A stretch of 64,000 nucleotides of DNA, taken from NCBI GenBank assembly GCA_007449985.2, contig VIIQ02000895.1, positions 434,001-498,000 on the forward strand, read 5' to 3'. Positions within the stretch are counted from its first letter, which is position 1, and each line of letters begins with the position of its first letter. Positions 37,248-49,111 of the stretch are shown one piece after another. The notes under the pieces were generated by a model that was not told the DNA's origin, made no database searches, and worked only from the letters and a program-made list of their open reading frames with translations. The position numbers and the translations under genes were made by a program. This stretch comes from Desmodesmus armatus. Taxonomy: Eukaryota > Chlorophyta > Chlorophyceae > Sphaeropleales > Scenedesmaceae.

Positions 37248-39141
37248 ATGGAGCGTCGCGCACGTCTTTTGCTGTTTGGCGCGCTTACAATTTTGGGCCA
37301 CATCGCAGCAGCAAACGCCGCCGTTGACACCCTGGTAAGAATATAAGTAGCTTCATTCAAAGCCTGTATGAACAGAGCGGTGAATTGACTGCTCTATGAA
37401 TTGCCCATTCAACACCATCAAACGGACATCACATGTCTGCTGCTGACTGTTGCCCTGCGTGCAGCCCCTCATGCCCAGAAAGATGCTTCAATATTATGAA
37501 GCTGTCACGGAGCAAGTGCTGTCTCAGACCAATGCAGAGTCAGACAGCCTGGTACACCCGCTGCCTGCTGATGTCAACCCTGGCACACCCACTGGTACCA
37601 GCGATATGCTGCATGTTGGCTTCACAGTGGCTACAGAAAGTGACAGACCCACACCTATGGAACCCACTAACAGCAGCGACGACATGAGCAGCAATGAGCC
37701 CCAAGACCCCCAGGCATCACACCCCATCCCCTCTTACGACTTCGGGTCCGACCCCAGCTTCCACCCTGGCCATTTTCAGCCCTTCGAAGACAAGTCTACA
37801 GGCAGCCACAGACCAACACCTGAAGAATCCACAAACAGCAGCAGTAACATGGACGGCATTGAGCCCCAAGACCCCCATGCATCACACCCCGGCCCCTCCT
37901 ACGACTTCGGGTCCGACCCCAGCTTCCACCCTGGCCACTTCCAGCCCTTTGAAGACAAGCCCGGCTACATAGGCCGCCAGGAGCCCCCCATGTACCACTA
38001 TCACTCCCTTGACATGCAAGCAGGCGGCAGCTTCCAGCCGTTGCAGTCTACACCAGAATTGGTTGGCGACGAGTACCCCAGCAACCACTCGCAGGAGCTC
38101 TCAGACGAGGATGCAGGCCACAGCCATCCTAGTAGTCAGCATGGCACGCTGCACTCAGATTACCACAGCATTGCAGCCTGCCAGGACAAACAGGAGGTGG
38201 AGGAGGACGTGGGGCAGCCTGGCCCTGACAGGCAGAACCCTTGTCAGGTGGAGGGCTCACAGTCGCTCTCTGACTCACCTGGTGGGGAAGATGGCAGCAG
38301 CAATGCCAATGAGAGCGGTGCTGCTGCCTTCGTCAGTGACGTAGAGGATGGCCACGGCCTTACCAATCAGGGTGGTGCTGCGGAGCTTGCCATTGCTGGT
38401 GGGCTTGGCAGCAGCAGTGCTTATGACACGGGCGCAGTCGCGTCTGCCAGTCATGATGAGGGTCATGGCCCATTTGACGAGCCTTCAGGCAGCCTGCTAG
38501 GAGACCTGCACTTGCCGCACAGCCACACTGGTGATGCAAGCAACAGCGACGCTCAGCAGGCTGATGCGCTAAGCAGTGGTGCAGCCGTTCAATCCACTGA
38601 TGACATCCAACCCCTGGCTGTAGACATGCTGGCTGGTGAAGACAATGTGCATGAGCCTGAGGGCATTGTCCTGGAGGTCGCTGTGCTTGCTGATACGCCC
38701 GTATCAGCTCTGTAAGCACAGGGCCTGTGCTTACAGAGCATCCTGCCAAGGAGGAAGGCGTGCTTGAACCTACCAGCGCCTCCCAGCTCCAAGAAGCTGA
38801 CCTGCTGAATCAGCTGCCAGGCAGCGTCTCCTCTGAGTTGCCAGAGCCCTATGGCAATGCAGGCGAGCTATCTGCTGCAGAGGCTGGGGTCAGTGTGCAG
38901 TAGGGAGAGGGCAACAGCGACGCCGGCCCTCTAGCTTCAGGAAAAGGCAGACGATACGAGCGATGCTGAGCCTCAGGCGGAGGCCCTCAGTCAGGAACAG
39001 GAGCCCCACCTTGATGCCAGCAAGCAGTTTGCTGAGTCAGACTTGCTCTCCAGTGGCACACCTTCCAGCAGTGTGCACCTTCCCACAGCTTACACTGCTG
39101 ACTTGGGGTTTTGCAGGGTTTTGGCTCAGGCTCTTGGCTAG
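37248..39141 (+). CDS. Secreted acidic, Ser/Asp/His-rich repeat protein
   Basis: Exon 1 (37248..37334) encodes a signal peptide (MERRARLLLFGALTILGHIA, then AANA). Exon 2 starts at 37465 (phase 0). The body is acidic and low in hydrophobics, with a 55-residue tandem duplication (YDFGSDPSFHPGHFQPFEDK, copies from about 37696 and 37861) and His-rich tracts. No catalytic domain is recognised; an extracellular matrix, cell-wall or metal-binding role is possible but unproven. Two 3' structures fit. Straight reading stops at TAA 38713-38715 (445 aa). Alternatively, splicing 38635 to 38737 (donor GTGAAG, acceptor TTACAG) and 38888 to 38941 opens a continuous acidic frame (EHPAKEEGVLEP, EKADDTSDAEPQ) to TAG 39139-39141, about 536 aa. 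I give the longer span because the composition continues seamlessly. AATAAA occurs near 39240. Confidence 0.6.
37696..37959 (+). repeat. 165-nt in-frame duplication
   Basis: Segments starting at 37696 and 37861 (165 nt apart) are nearly identical over about 100 nt. Each begins GAGCCCCAAGACCCCCA and encodes EPQDP, SHP and then YDFGSDPSFHPGHFQPFEDK. The flanking sequence is also related. Confidence 0.85.
38707..38739. repeat. 33-nt perfect inverted repeat over a stop codon and candidate acceptor
   Basis: Arm 1 is GCTCTGTAAGCACAGG (38707-38722), the centre is one G, and arm 2 is CCTGTGCTTACAGAGC (38724-38739), its exact complement. Arm 1 contains the in-frame TAA. Arm 2 contains the TTACAG acceptor of the alternative intron. 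Confidence 0.95.
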
Positions 39142-40133
39142 TGTGGGGCTGTTGCATTATAAAGCAGCGTGTGTTTCTCCTTTTGAGGCTGCATGCTTGC
39201 CGTTGGGTGGCAGCAGCGCCGCTGCTTCAGTCTTTATTCAATAAAGCAGTGCTGTTGTATCTCCAGGCAGGAGTTTGACTTGATTAGTGTATCATGCTGC
39301 TGGTGGTGACATTTGCAGCCAGCTGGGTACTAGCTACCGTAACCCCTTACGCAGACCACCTGCCTAGGCCTGGTGACTAGCTGGTGCAGACCTGGCGGTT
39401 TGTTTGGTGAGTGGTTGGCCAGCAAGTTGGTGCTGAAATGTAACAAGTTGTAACAACGATTGCAGTCATCCACTGCGCATGCGCCGGCTGCGCGCAGCTA
39501 CTGGCGAGCCCAGCACTACCATTCCTTGACGAGCTCCCAGCCGCTGGGGGCCCCTTCCTTCAGCATTCAACACCCCAAGGGGACCTTCGGAGACATGGCT
39601 AGCAGAGGTGAAACAGCACCAGCAAGCTTTCAGACAGCCTGGCGGCTTGATCAAATCAAATCAAATCAAATCAAATCAAAGTTACACCTTTACCTATACA
39701 GCTCAAGAGCTCATATGATCATGCCAGACTTGGTGGCATGATCATGTCAGACTTGATTTACTACAACCAACTGCCAACACAGCTGACCTCACAATCTCCA
39801 GCTTCCTACCGTCCTGAGAACCGCAGCACTATTGCTGCACCATGTTCAAGCTCCTCTGTCGTCTGTGCTGGAGGCGTTCCTGCAGCAATGCAAATACAGT
39901 CTCAAGCACTTGCAGTTCCTATATAATCTATCTAGTCTGTTGCCGATGATGACACCCACAGCGTGTGCAGGCATGCCTGCTACTTTGCTACCGAATGTTG
40001 CCAGTGCCTGTGCGCTGTCAGGGCGCAGTACGCTGCTGCTTGTGAAACCCCAAATCTGGCATGTTCCCTACGTTGTACACCCATGACTGTGCTGCCAATT
40101 GTGCGGGGAATAAAAGAGTACATGACGGCCTGC
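39142..40133. other. Intergenic region with an AAATC microsatellite
   Basis: It contains about six AAATC units at 39653-39680 and, just after, two copies of ATGATCATG followed by CCAGACTTG or TCAGACTTG (about 39715-39755). No gene is supported. It lies between the 3' ends of convergent genes. Confidence 0.5.
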
Positions 40134-41948
40134 TCACCTGCTGCTTTGTGCAGACGCTAATGCTGCTGCTGTGGCCGCCCCCCCTGCTGCTGTCTCCTGC
40201 AGCTCTGCCCTAACTCCCTTCACCAGAGGCTGGCAGCAGCACAGCGCCCTGAACAAGTGAACGCGCAGCAACACATATTTCAGAATGAGCAGCACGAGCG
40301 TGTGTCTTCCGAGCCATGCAGCAGTGCAGCTTGTGTGTTGGAGCACACCAGCTGCTCGTCCCAGGTGCTACGTGCATGTACTTCAAAAGCGCTCTGGCAG
40401 ACAGTTGACTTTTGTAATTGAGCCTGCAGAGGGCTTCAATTGTTGCCATGCGCTTGTCAGCGGCTGTCCGCTGGAATCACAGGATGCTCTGCTGTGGCAA
40501 CAAATGCAGTGTTGCACACACGCTAGCTACACATGCATCCTCAATGCCTGACACACCTGACCAGGTCCCTGAACGCAAAGTCGGGGGTGGTTGCCGCCCT
40601 GCTTGCCTGGCTGACAGCAACCTTCCAGCAGCGCTCAGGGGGCACAGGCCAGCCATGCTGCGGCATCAGCACGGCAGCATGCCGCATGGCTTCCTCCAGC
40701 GGCTGCATTCCAAGGCCTGGAAGGCAGATTGACAAAGTGGTAGGGGGCATTTGTGACTCAGTTGCTGATATGAAACGGTGTGCAGGACACAGAGCCGCTG
40801 GCGTATTACTTACAGCTGCAGATGCAAGGGGCATTGCCAGGATGCATGCAGGGCTGATGTTGGACCCGCCTTGCTGACAGACTTGCTGAGGCTCAACTTA
40901 CAACAGTGCTAGCCTTGCCGGTAGGCTACCAAGCAGCATGCGTACTGCAGGGGACTGCAGGGGACTGCAGGTCAAGAACACAACGGCCAGCCAGATTATA
41001 CCGGTACATGTCCAGCACTCACATCTCTTGTCCTTGTCAAAGGCTTCCCTCCTGATGACAAGCAGACAGTGCTCATAGAAAAACGTCACCTCCAGGCACT
41101 GCCACAATACCGAGAGCTGCACGAGCTCAACCGAGCTGGGACTGGCCTGCTGCGTGCCGGATGCTGATGACTGCTGCTGAGTGTTGGCATGCTGTTGTTG
41201 CTGTTGCTGCTGCTTGTCTCTTTGGTAGTCCACCCCTGCGCATGCAATCACACACAAGCCATGCGTCAACACACTCCTTGCAAAGCACAAGCCCTGGCCC
41301 TTAGCCCCATGATGCCTGGATGCTGCCACCAGTGTTCCCTTCCGTTGTGCTTCCTGACAGACAGCCACCAGCACAAGCTCATGATTTCAATTCAACACGG
41401 ATGCACCTGTGTTGTGCTGTTCAGATACTGCTTACATTCCTGCACAGCGACTGCAGAGGACCAGGTGTTTTTCAGCACTGCGGAGGGGAAGTCAGGGCAC
41501 AGCAGCTGCAGCAGGCTGTGGACATCGCCAAAACTCAGCCGGCCAGCTGCATTGCAAGGAGCCAGGCACCGCTGTGCAGCCACCAGGAAGCACTTTCTGT
41601 TGAAGTGTGTGCCTGCAAGCACCATGGGAGCAGTGGGCATGAGGGGATTGGTGAGCTGTAGCAGGTGCTCATGGGTCCCTGTTGTCTCCGCCCAAGAAAA
41701 GCCCGAACACATCCTCATGCTTCACCACGCATACCTGAAACAAACCCATAGTGTCTCCAAAGCACATGCTCCCCACGCACCACGGCGGTCAGGTACTGGG
41801 CCATGAACCTGTCGCTGTTGGCTGTTGGTGTTGCTAAAGCAGCCTGCTGGTGTGTGGCTTGCAGCAGCTGAGCGGCATCCTGGATGAACACCTCCAGACC
41901 CTGCTGCAAGCAGTAGGCCATTGCATCCTGGGCTGCGTCTGCTTGCAT
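40134..41948 (-). CDS. CSTPP1: CSTPP1 (C11orf49)-like tubulin polyglutamylase complex regulator
   Basis: In animals CSTPP1 is a centriolar-satellite protein that supports the TTLL1 tubulin polyglutamylase complex. Five exons: complement(40134..40248, 40557..40716, 41023..41235, 41436..41612, 41735..41948), 292 aa against about 330 in human. Collinear landmarks: RFMAQYLTAVVRGEHVLWRH with YGFVS (human RFFTEYFNSVCQGTHILFRE with FSFVQ), then HFNRKCFLVAAQRCL, then LLQLLCPDFP (identical in human, residues 105-114), then FFYEHCLLVI. The last exons give EEAMRHAAVLMPQHGWPVPP and FAFRDLVR, matching the human LENLCDRHKYSCPPP and FYGFLMAL region. A poly-Gln insert sits in exon 3. The final AGG-TGA overlaps a GTGAGC donor, so a further 3' exon is possible. 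It is divergent from the J-domain gene, starts 353 bp apart. Confidence 0.85.
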
Positions 41949-42301
41949 GTCTGATCACCAACTTTTTGGCGGGCAGAGAGTACAAAGGTCCTGCGGATGC
42001 GTCACGGACCGAACGGGACCTTCACCAGGCTTTGAAACATCCACATGACCTCAAGAACGCTGTTACGAGATGACTTTTGAGGCCTCACTGAACCTCCGGG
42101 CTTAGTTCAGCTGCGAAAGGCCACGGGTTCACGTTGCAAGGTGCTTGGTTGAAACTGGACGTTTTCTTGCTACACATTCGGTGCACGGTCAGCGACGTTC
42201 TCGCAGTAGTCTTCCGCAGCAGCAAGTAGACAGGCACACTGGCTTTTGCTCCGTACTGCTGCCAAAGAAGTCCCATTCATTGCGTATCATATCAGGGAGC
42301 C
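41949..42301. promoter_or_regulatory. Shared upstream region of divergent CSTPP1-like and J-domain genes
   Basis: These 353 bp separate two opposed start codons and must hold both core promoters. No clear TATA motif is visible. The stretch is lower in repeats than its flanks. Confidence 0.45.
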
Positions 42302-43893
42302 ATGCACGTTTGCGGAAGCGCCAGTATGCACGTTGTTCAGCACAAGGGAATCGTCCCGTGCCTCCCTCGGCGCCCCAACAGAGTTATTGTCAAGGTGAGA
42401 GGCATACATTAGACCTACAAGCGACATGGTGACCCGCCGATACATCTAGCATACTACGTGTAGGAGGACAGCAGATTGATGGTGACGCCAGCCTGTGCAC
42501 CCCCTACTACTGTCCAAGGAGAGTGTCTGGTCGCTGATTCTCGCAAAGACAACTCAATATGCACTTTGGCATTAGCCTTGGGCGTCCTACCCACCCTATG
42601 CCTCGCTTGCTGCAGCACGCTGCTGCAACTGTCAACTGCCATCCTGCACAACATGCATGCATGTACCTGACCTGTTCTTACATGTGTCCGGGTACTGCAG
42701 GCATTAGCAAGCACCAGCTGCCCTTACTCCACACTCGGGGTGGCCCCTAATGCATCGGACACTGAGGTCAAGCAGGCCTACCGCAAGCTGGTGCTGCAGT
42801 ACCACCCAGATGTGTGCCAGACCAGTGGGGCGGAGCGCAAATTCATGAGCATCCAGCAGGCCTACGAGCTGCTGACGGGCAAGAGCCGGGGTGGTGATGG
42901 ACGCAGCAGCGGGGGAATGGGAGACCAGGCCTTCAATGAATGGTGAGCGGCAGCAACAGGGGGCAGCAGGGGTGTTCTGGCATCAGGACTGGTGGTGTGG
43001 TTGGCATGATATGCAGGCAACACCTGCTACATACATAACTCACTGGTGTGCAGGTGTACCCCCTGTGTCTGGAACAGCACATGCCAGCCGCCAGCCCATC
43101 CGCCTCTGGTCCACGATCTGACTGTGACTCATCTGTTGCCCTCTTCCTTCTTCCCCCCCTTTGTTATGTGTTCCCCTTCCGCAGGTACTGGTCCTTCATG
43201 CAGAAGCGGCGGTGGGGTGGCTACAAGAAGGGCTCAGCAGCAGCAGCATCCTCCAGCCATGGCTCTGCAGACCCGTCAGCAGCCTCTTTTCACACGCAGC
43301 CGGAGCACAAGAGTGCAGTGCGCAGCCAGCTGGCAGGCCTGAGGCACAGGGCAGCCATCAGGGCAAACAGGCAGGGACCTCGGTGGACCGCGGCAGCAGC
43401 TGCTGAGGCGGCTGCACAGGCTGAGAGACACGGCGAGCAGCAGGAGCAGGCTGAGGCGATGGCGTCTCTGGAATATGACAGCACTGAGATGAGCGATGGC
43501 TGCAATATGGCTTCAGGTGCGCGGATTTTGCCGAACGGCAGGGCATGGGTTGTGACAAGATCACTGTGGCATTGATCATACATGCACAGTGATGCAGACT
43601 TGCGCAGCAGCATTGCTCCTGCCTGATTGTGCTGGGGCTAGGCACAGCTGGGAATGGTGGAAGAAGCCGAAGTGTCGCATATGCCTGATTCCTGCCCTTG
43701 TTTTCTGCCTAACCCACGCGTGTTGCTGCGTGCAGGCATTTCTGATTGGGAGGCGGCAGCAGCCGTGCATGCGGCAAAGGCAGCCAAGCGCCGGTTCAAT
43801 GCCAGCAGCAGCCACAAGGAGCAGGTCATGTCTCAGGTGGCAAACCTGCACAGGATGGCAGCCACAGTGCAGGATGCAGGAGGCCTCTGGTGA
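42302..43893 (+). CDS. J-domain (DnaJ type III) protein, probably organelle-targeted
   Basis: J-domain proteins stimulate Hsp70 ATPase activity through the HPD motif. Four exons (42302..42394, 42701..42942, 43185..43516, 43736..43893) encode 274 aa with consistent phases. The first 37 residues are basic and lack acids, like a chloroplast or mitochondrial presequence. The J domain spans about 38-90: [20 protein letters not shown], then [12 protein letters not shown] with HPD at 66-68, then [14 protein letters not shown]. No Gly/Phe or zinc-finger region follows, so it is a class III protein. The C-terminal half is basic then Ala/Glu/Gln-rich and helical, and may bind a specific client. The organelle is not determined. 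Confidence 0.85.
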
Positions 43894-46800
43894 TACCGTA
43901 AGCCCCTTCTGGAAACACGGCAGAGCTTCCAGGGTGTTGTGCGGTTCTGAAGTATGGGTGTGATTTGTCGAGTTGCGCAGCAGAGACAGGCACAAGGTCG
44001 GTGAAGGTGCTGGCCATTTGCACAAGTCATGGAAGAGTGGGTTGCACATGGTGCAGCTTGTGCTTGGGTGCATATTGTGTGCCGCGATTTTCGCAGAAGT
44101 GAAGCAGTGCCCTACCAACATGCATTCGGTGGCAAGGTTGCTGCCGGGCTGTATGCATGGTGTTGGCACGCATGCCTCATGTGCTGCCCATCTGATCCAT
44201 AAGGTGTGGAGAGGTTTTTGCATGTTTCAAGCGTGCTCCATGGACTGCCTTCCGTCGTGTCTCTTGAGGGTGTGTGTGCTGCATGTCGTCGCAGTGCAAG
44301 CCCTGTCATGCATCAGTGTGTGTCTGCATGCTGGCTGAGCCCTTTGTTGCCAGCAATCACAATCTGCATGCCCGGAGCGCTTCTGTTGCCTCTCTTAGAG
44401 TCACCCACAGGTTCGCACAGAGTTTTGTGTTGCGGCTGACACACCGCCCATTGTGATGGGATTGTAGAGCAGTTGTCAGCCTGCGGAGCTGTTGTTGGGT
44501 TTGAGGGCAAGCGTTGTTGGCTGATGCAAGCACAGGCAGCACAGCTCTATTCAAGAGTGTTACAACCAGGTTTGTGGCTGCGCGTGCAACTCAGACATTG
44601 CTTGTACGCTGCACATTTTCCCAGTATTACACTTCTCAGTATCCTTGTGTGTGTACCGGGCTGGAGCTTTTCAGTGAGACATGTGTGTGGTGTCGGTTGT
44701 TGAGTATTGCTGGGGTCAGTACCGTTTCTGTCTGGATCAGTGGCAATTTTGTGCGGCTGGCTGTGGCGCTGCTTCATGTGCCCAGTGGCTGCTGTCCGCT
44801 GTAGTCCACACCCAAGGCATTTTACCAGAGGCATGGGTGTTGTTGCGGGTGCCTTGTGTTGTAGTAGTCAAGCCCTTGGCAGGATGGGCTGAATGTATTT
44901 GTGCCAGCTTCCGTGGCGCTTTTGCTTTTGTTCGGGGTTGTGCCCGTGTGTATACCTGTTGCCACATGCTCGGCAAGGTTTTGTGTGGCCTTTTCTGTAG
45001 CGGTCTTGTCCCCCAAACCGGCTGCTTTGTGTTGTAGAGCTCAGCAATGATGGCTCCTGGCGGAACAATTGCAGGCAGGCTGTGCTGTTGCAAGCAAGCT
45101 GCAAGCGGCAAGTCGTTGGAACTGCAGGCTGCACATGAAGATGTGCCAGCTGCTGCAGCATGATTGAGAGTGAGCATCTCGACCGTGCTGCAGGATGTTT
45201 CTTTGTGTGCTATGGCGGCATGTAGCTGGCCGTGTGCTGTTGGGGTGTTTGTGTGTGGTGCATGCCGCACAGATGATCGCGGCCCTTCGTGGCAAGGTCC
45301 CTTGGCGCAGTTGGCAAGTGCCCGGTGGCGTGTACCGAGCAGGCGGCATGTGTTGCTTGATGTATCAAGGGACTGAATGGCATGCAGCATCAGGGAGCGC
45401 AGAGAGGAGCTGCACAGCTGCAGGACTACTCAGGAGCTGCAGATCCAAGCTCCCACCCAAAGAGGGTTGGTGGTGGTGAGCTGTGCGCTTGTTCGTGGTG
45501 GCCTTTGCTTTTTGTAGTCTCAGCTCAGGTCGTGTTGCTTGAAATGTGTGTGTTGATTCTGCTAATCCTTGGTTTGTGTGTCTGTGTGTATAGTGGCTTG
45601 ATGGACGATGCGCGCTCCGCAATCTGAAACATTGGCTGGCGTTGAATCCGTGAGCTGTATTGTGTCTCGCCAGCGTGTTGGCTCACCATGCATTTGTGAG
45701 CTTGTCGGGCGCTGAGGAGTCCCGTGCAAACATGCACCGTGCTCACAGCGTGCCTTTTGAAGGGTGTGTTAGCTGCACCCGTTTGTGTACTTGCCTTTGT
45801 TATGCCAGTAGCGTACCTGGCACCTGCCCGTTGCACCATGGCAGTGCACCCATGATTCCATTTTTGATCCTTCTGAATGGTTGGCCAGGGTGTTTGTCCC
45901 CTGGCCCTGTACACTATTGTCAGCAGTCTCTTCTGCATCCGACAAGCAGCCAGCACGGTGTGCTGACTTTGTCATGTATCTCACTGCCTTTGTAACATGT
46001 ACAATCAATGATCCTAGTGGCATTTGTCATGCTCGGCAAGTTCCAGCCACCCTACCAGTCATTGCTTGCTTTTGCAGACAGCAACACATCTGTGACTGGC
46101 AGCCCAGCTGGTTGCTGGTAGGTGTTCCTGCCAAAGTTGCCATAGCAATCGAGCAACAGAGTCACTGTAAGCAGCCTGCAATCAATGTTCTACCAGCTTA
46201 GACTGGCACAGTTACTATACTGCCCACTACAATGCTGCACTTTGGTGTTGAATAGCAAATGCCATACAAGGGCTGTACCACCCCATCCACGGCTGATGAG
46301 GCATGTCCGAAGTTGGAAAACAAACAACACAAAGGGTTGCGCAGCAGTGATCTGCAAGCGCAAAAAGGCAGTTGTCACATCATTGCACAGGCACTACCTG
46401 AACCTCCTGCACAGTTCCTGCAGACGGTGGCTGTGGCAGCTCTTGAGTGCCCATCCAATGCAAGCCTTCCTCTGCTAAGTCGGAACGTGGTTGATGTTGG
46501 CACAGCAGCACTGCCTGCAGAAGCTGCCACAACTGCTGCAGAAGCATGTGCATCAGGCAGCCAGCAAGCCACCAACTGGTGCCTCTGTGTCAGTGGCTGC
46601 TACTGGCTGGCTTCAGACCCTTGACATGCACTGAACACTGAAACCACACTGGGCAAGCCTCCATGCTGCCTGCACAGCAATGGAAGTAGAGACACGCTTG
46701 TGAAAACAATAAAAGATTCAGGTCTCTTGCCAGCATCATGATGATCAGGGCTGGGCTGTGTCGCTGCAGCTGCAGGGACATGCGGCGGTCCCAAAGGGCG

Positions 46801-46981
46801 CCAAGGCATTGGCACCCCCACACTGCCCCTGCAGCCTGAAGAGCCACACAAAGGTCATGATGCAACATGCAGCAGCAGCCGCTTGCTTGCAGGCACAGAA
46901 TGCAGCAACATCAGACAGTCTCGTTCCCTGCTTCTCCCCTATTATGTGAATGGCTGGCATGACGTGTCAAAGCTTCATAGC
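43894..46981. other. Long G/T-rich region downstream of the J-domain gene
   Basis: About 2 kb (43950-45970) is G/T-rich on the plus strand with few A, giving spurious antisense frames (for example 44737-45390 minus). From about 46030 the composition becomes C/A-rich, as expected for the 3' flank of the minus-strand p31comet gene. AATAAA near 46709 (plus strand) is the only notable signal. No gene is supported. Confidence 0.45.
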
Positions 46982-49111
46982 CTACAGGTGTAACATTGAT
47001 GGATGCTGTGGCGGCTGGTCATGTAGATGCTGACGATGCAGCGCACCTGCGTCTTTGATGCTCATGTGCATTGTCAGCTGCTGTGAGAGGTCATCCACTT
47101 CCATGCCAACATGGCCCCCATAGCCTCCTGCTGCTGCTGGGGCTGCTGCCATAGCCGGCTGCTGCATGTACTGCTGCTGCTGTGAAGACTGCAGGAGTGG
47201 CGGCGGCTGCTGCTGCTGCCTCTGCAACTGCTGCAACTGCTTGTGCTGCTGCTCCCACTGCTCAGGCGTCTGGCCTCCCAACAAGAGGTTGACCTGCAGC
47301 AAGGAAACTTCCTGGTCAGCTGTATTGCACTGAGGAGCAGTGGGGTCGAGAAGGATCATAAAGATCACTTTGGCAGGGCACAGGTGTGCCAGCCTTGTGC
47401 ACCTCAAGATGGTGCGCTCTGCTGCTAAGCATGCACTGCAAACTAGCACTTCATTTGCTATCAGGCAACACAGGCTGCATGTATGTATGTGCTCCCAGGG
47501 CCCTTGACCCCGCTGCCGAAATGACCCCTTCCCCTGCTAGGGCACAGAAGAGCATGGGTATTGTACTGTGCCGCACCTGGAAGGCCTTCCTAAGGTTGAT
47601 GTTGAATGCCCTGCGGATGGTGAAGCCCTCTGGTGCAGCCTGCAGCACACCCTCAGGGGCCTGGAACAGCAGCCACATCTTGGTGGGCCCTGCACACATG
47701 GCAGCGGGTGAGTGAGGCCTGGAGGAGGGGGTAGGTCGGTACTTGGGGTGTAGGCCAAATCGCAAGCGGCCGCATGAGGTCAAGAAAACCCACTGCCTGC
47801 ACCAAATGCCTTGGAGCTTGCAGAGGGCAGAGCTCTGCTTAGCAGGCTGTTTCGCTGGTGCAGTGTGCATGTAACGGCCATGTAGTGCTACATCAGGTTT
47901 GAGAGGGCTGCATCGCTGCTGTTGCATCTGCTGTCAACCCTGCTGTTGCATCTACTGCTGACCTGGTGGCTCATCCCACTCTGTGATGGTCTCGTGCTCC
48001 ATCACCATCGCACGCAGCAGCTTGCGTTGGGCAGCTGACACAGCGGCTGCTGAGGGGGGAGGTACTGTGCCTGCAGGGTGGCACCAGCAGGTGCAGCAGT
48101 TTGAAGGGGTGCTTGCCTGCTGGCAGGGCTGCTTGATGCTGCTGTAACGCCAGGCCACTGACTATAAGGACACCGCATCACATGGCTGGTGTGCTACTTG
48201 GCACCACCTGTGCTGTACATGTTTGTGTAGCTTTTCAAATGCCAGCATGTGCAGCCTGCGCTCAGCACCTCGTCTTCTGCCCTGGTCGCTGCTGCATGTG
48301 CATTGCGGCCAGCATGGGTGGTGTGTTGCAGCCTCACCTGTTGTGTGCATGGCTGGAGGGAAGTGCATGCAGTAGACCTCTCGTGGCCGCTGCAATGACG
48401 ACCCCAGCAGCACTGCCACTGCCATGCCCTGCAGCTGCTGATGCGGGATGTGCGCTGCTAGCTCCAGCATGGCTGACAGACGCTCATAATACTGCAGGTG
48501 CAGCAGCAGCAGTGCAGCACATGCATGTGCAGGATGAGGTGAACCCCCATGTTGTGCATCACAAGGGACCTGCATGAACCATGGAGCAACACCAGCGATA
48601 CTCCCAGGTGCTACTGGGTTGCAACGCAAAGCACAGGAGAAGTGGTGAGGCATGGTGCAGCTGGTGTAGACTCGCTTTCACGGCTTTGCGGGCAGATGAG
48701 GACAGTCGCTTGCGGCGGCCACGCTGCTGTATCTGCTGCTCCTGTTGCTGCTTGCAAGCCTGCAGCAGGGCAACAGGGATGGTGAGCTTCAACATGCTCT
48801 AACAGGGTGGGGAGAAGCTGTTGCAGTGGTGCACAAACCTTGGCATGCACCTCCAGCTGTGCGTAGGGGGCATGGCACTGTTCACGTGCAAAGGTCAAGT
48901 GTTTGATGACTGCTGCCAGCAGTGCATGCGCTGCTTGGGTGTGAGCAGCGACCTCTGTGGGAACGTGTATGTTGTACACGTTGGGCACTCGGTTCCTGCG
49001 TCCAGGCATGATGCTGGGTGCTTGAGTGCTGATTGGTGACTGTGTTTGGCTGGCAGCAACGTTGACGGACGCACAAACAGCCCTCTGCAAGGACTTTGGT
49101 TCAGTGTTCAA
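46982..49111 (-). CDS. MAD2L1BP: p31comet/MAD2L1-binding protein homologue
   Basis: p31comet is a HORMA-like adaptor that brings closed MAD2 (and meiotic HORMA proteins) to the TRIP13/PCH2 ATPase, silencing the spindle checkpoint. Six exons: complement(46982..47293, 47577..47689, 47963..48070, 48338..48491, 48682..48759, 48839..49111), 345 aa, phases consistent. Collinear matches to human: LLAAVIKHLTFAREQCHAPY with AQLEVHAK (human ELLKHIMYQRQQLPLPYEQL), then YYERLSAMLELAAHI, then LLGSSLQRPREVYCMHF (human LLGGNALSPKEFYELDL), then AAQRKLLRAMVME, then KMWLLFQAP (human IWFQAPVTF). Past the HORMA-like core there is a Gln-rich tail of about 100 residues, absent from animal proteins. The Met at 49111 is the first in frame; Met at the PGRRNRVPNVYNI segment is an alternative. 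Confidence 0.87.

Noticed and set aside
44737..45390. 217-codon minus-strand open frame
   Set aside because: Same composition effect in the G/T-rich region downstream of the J-domain gene, with no recognisable domain.
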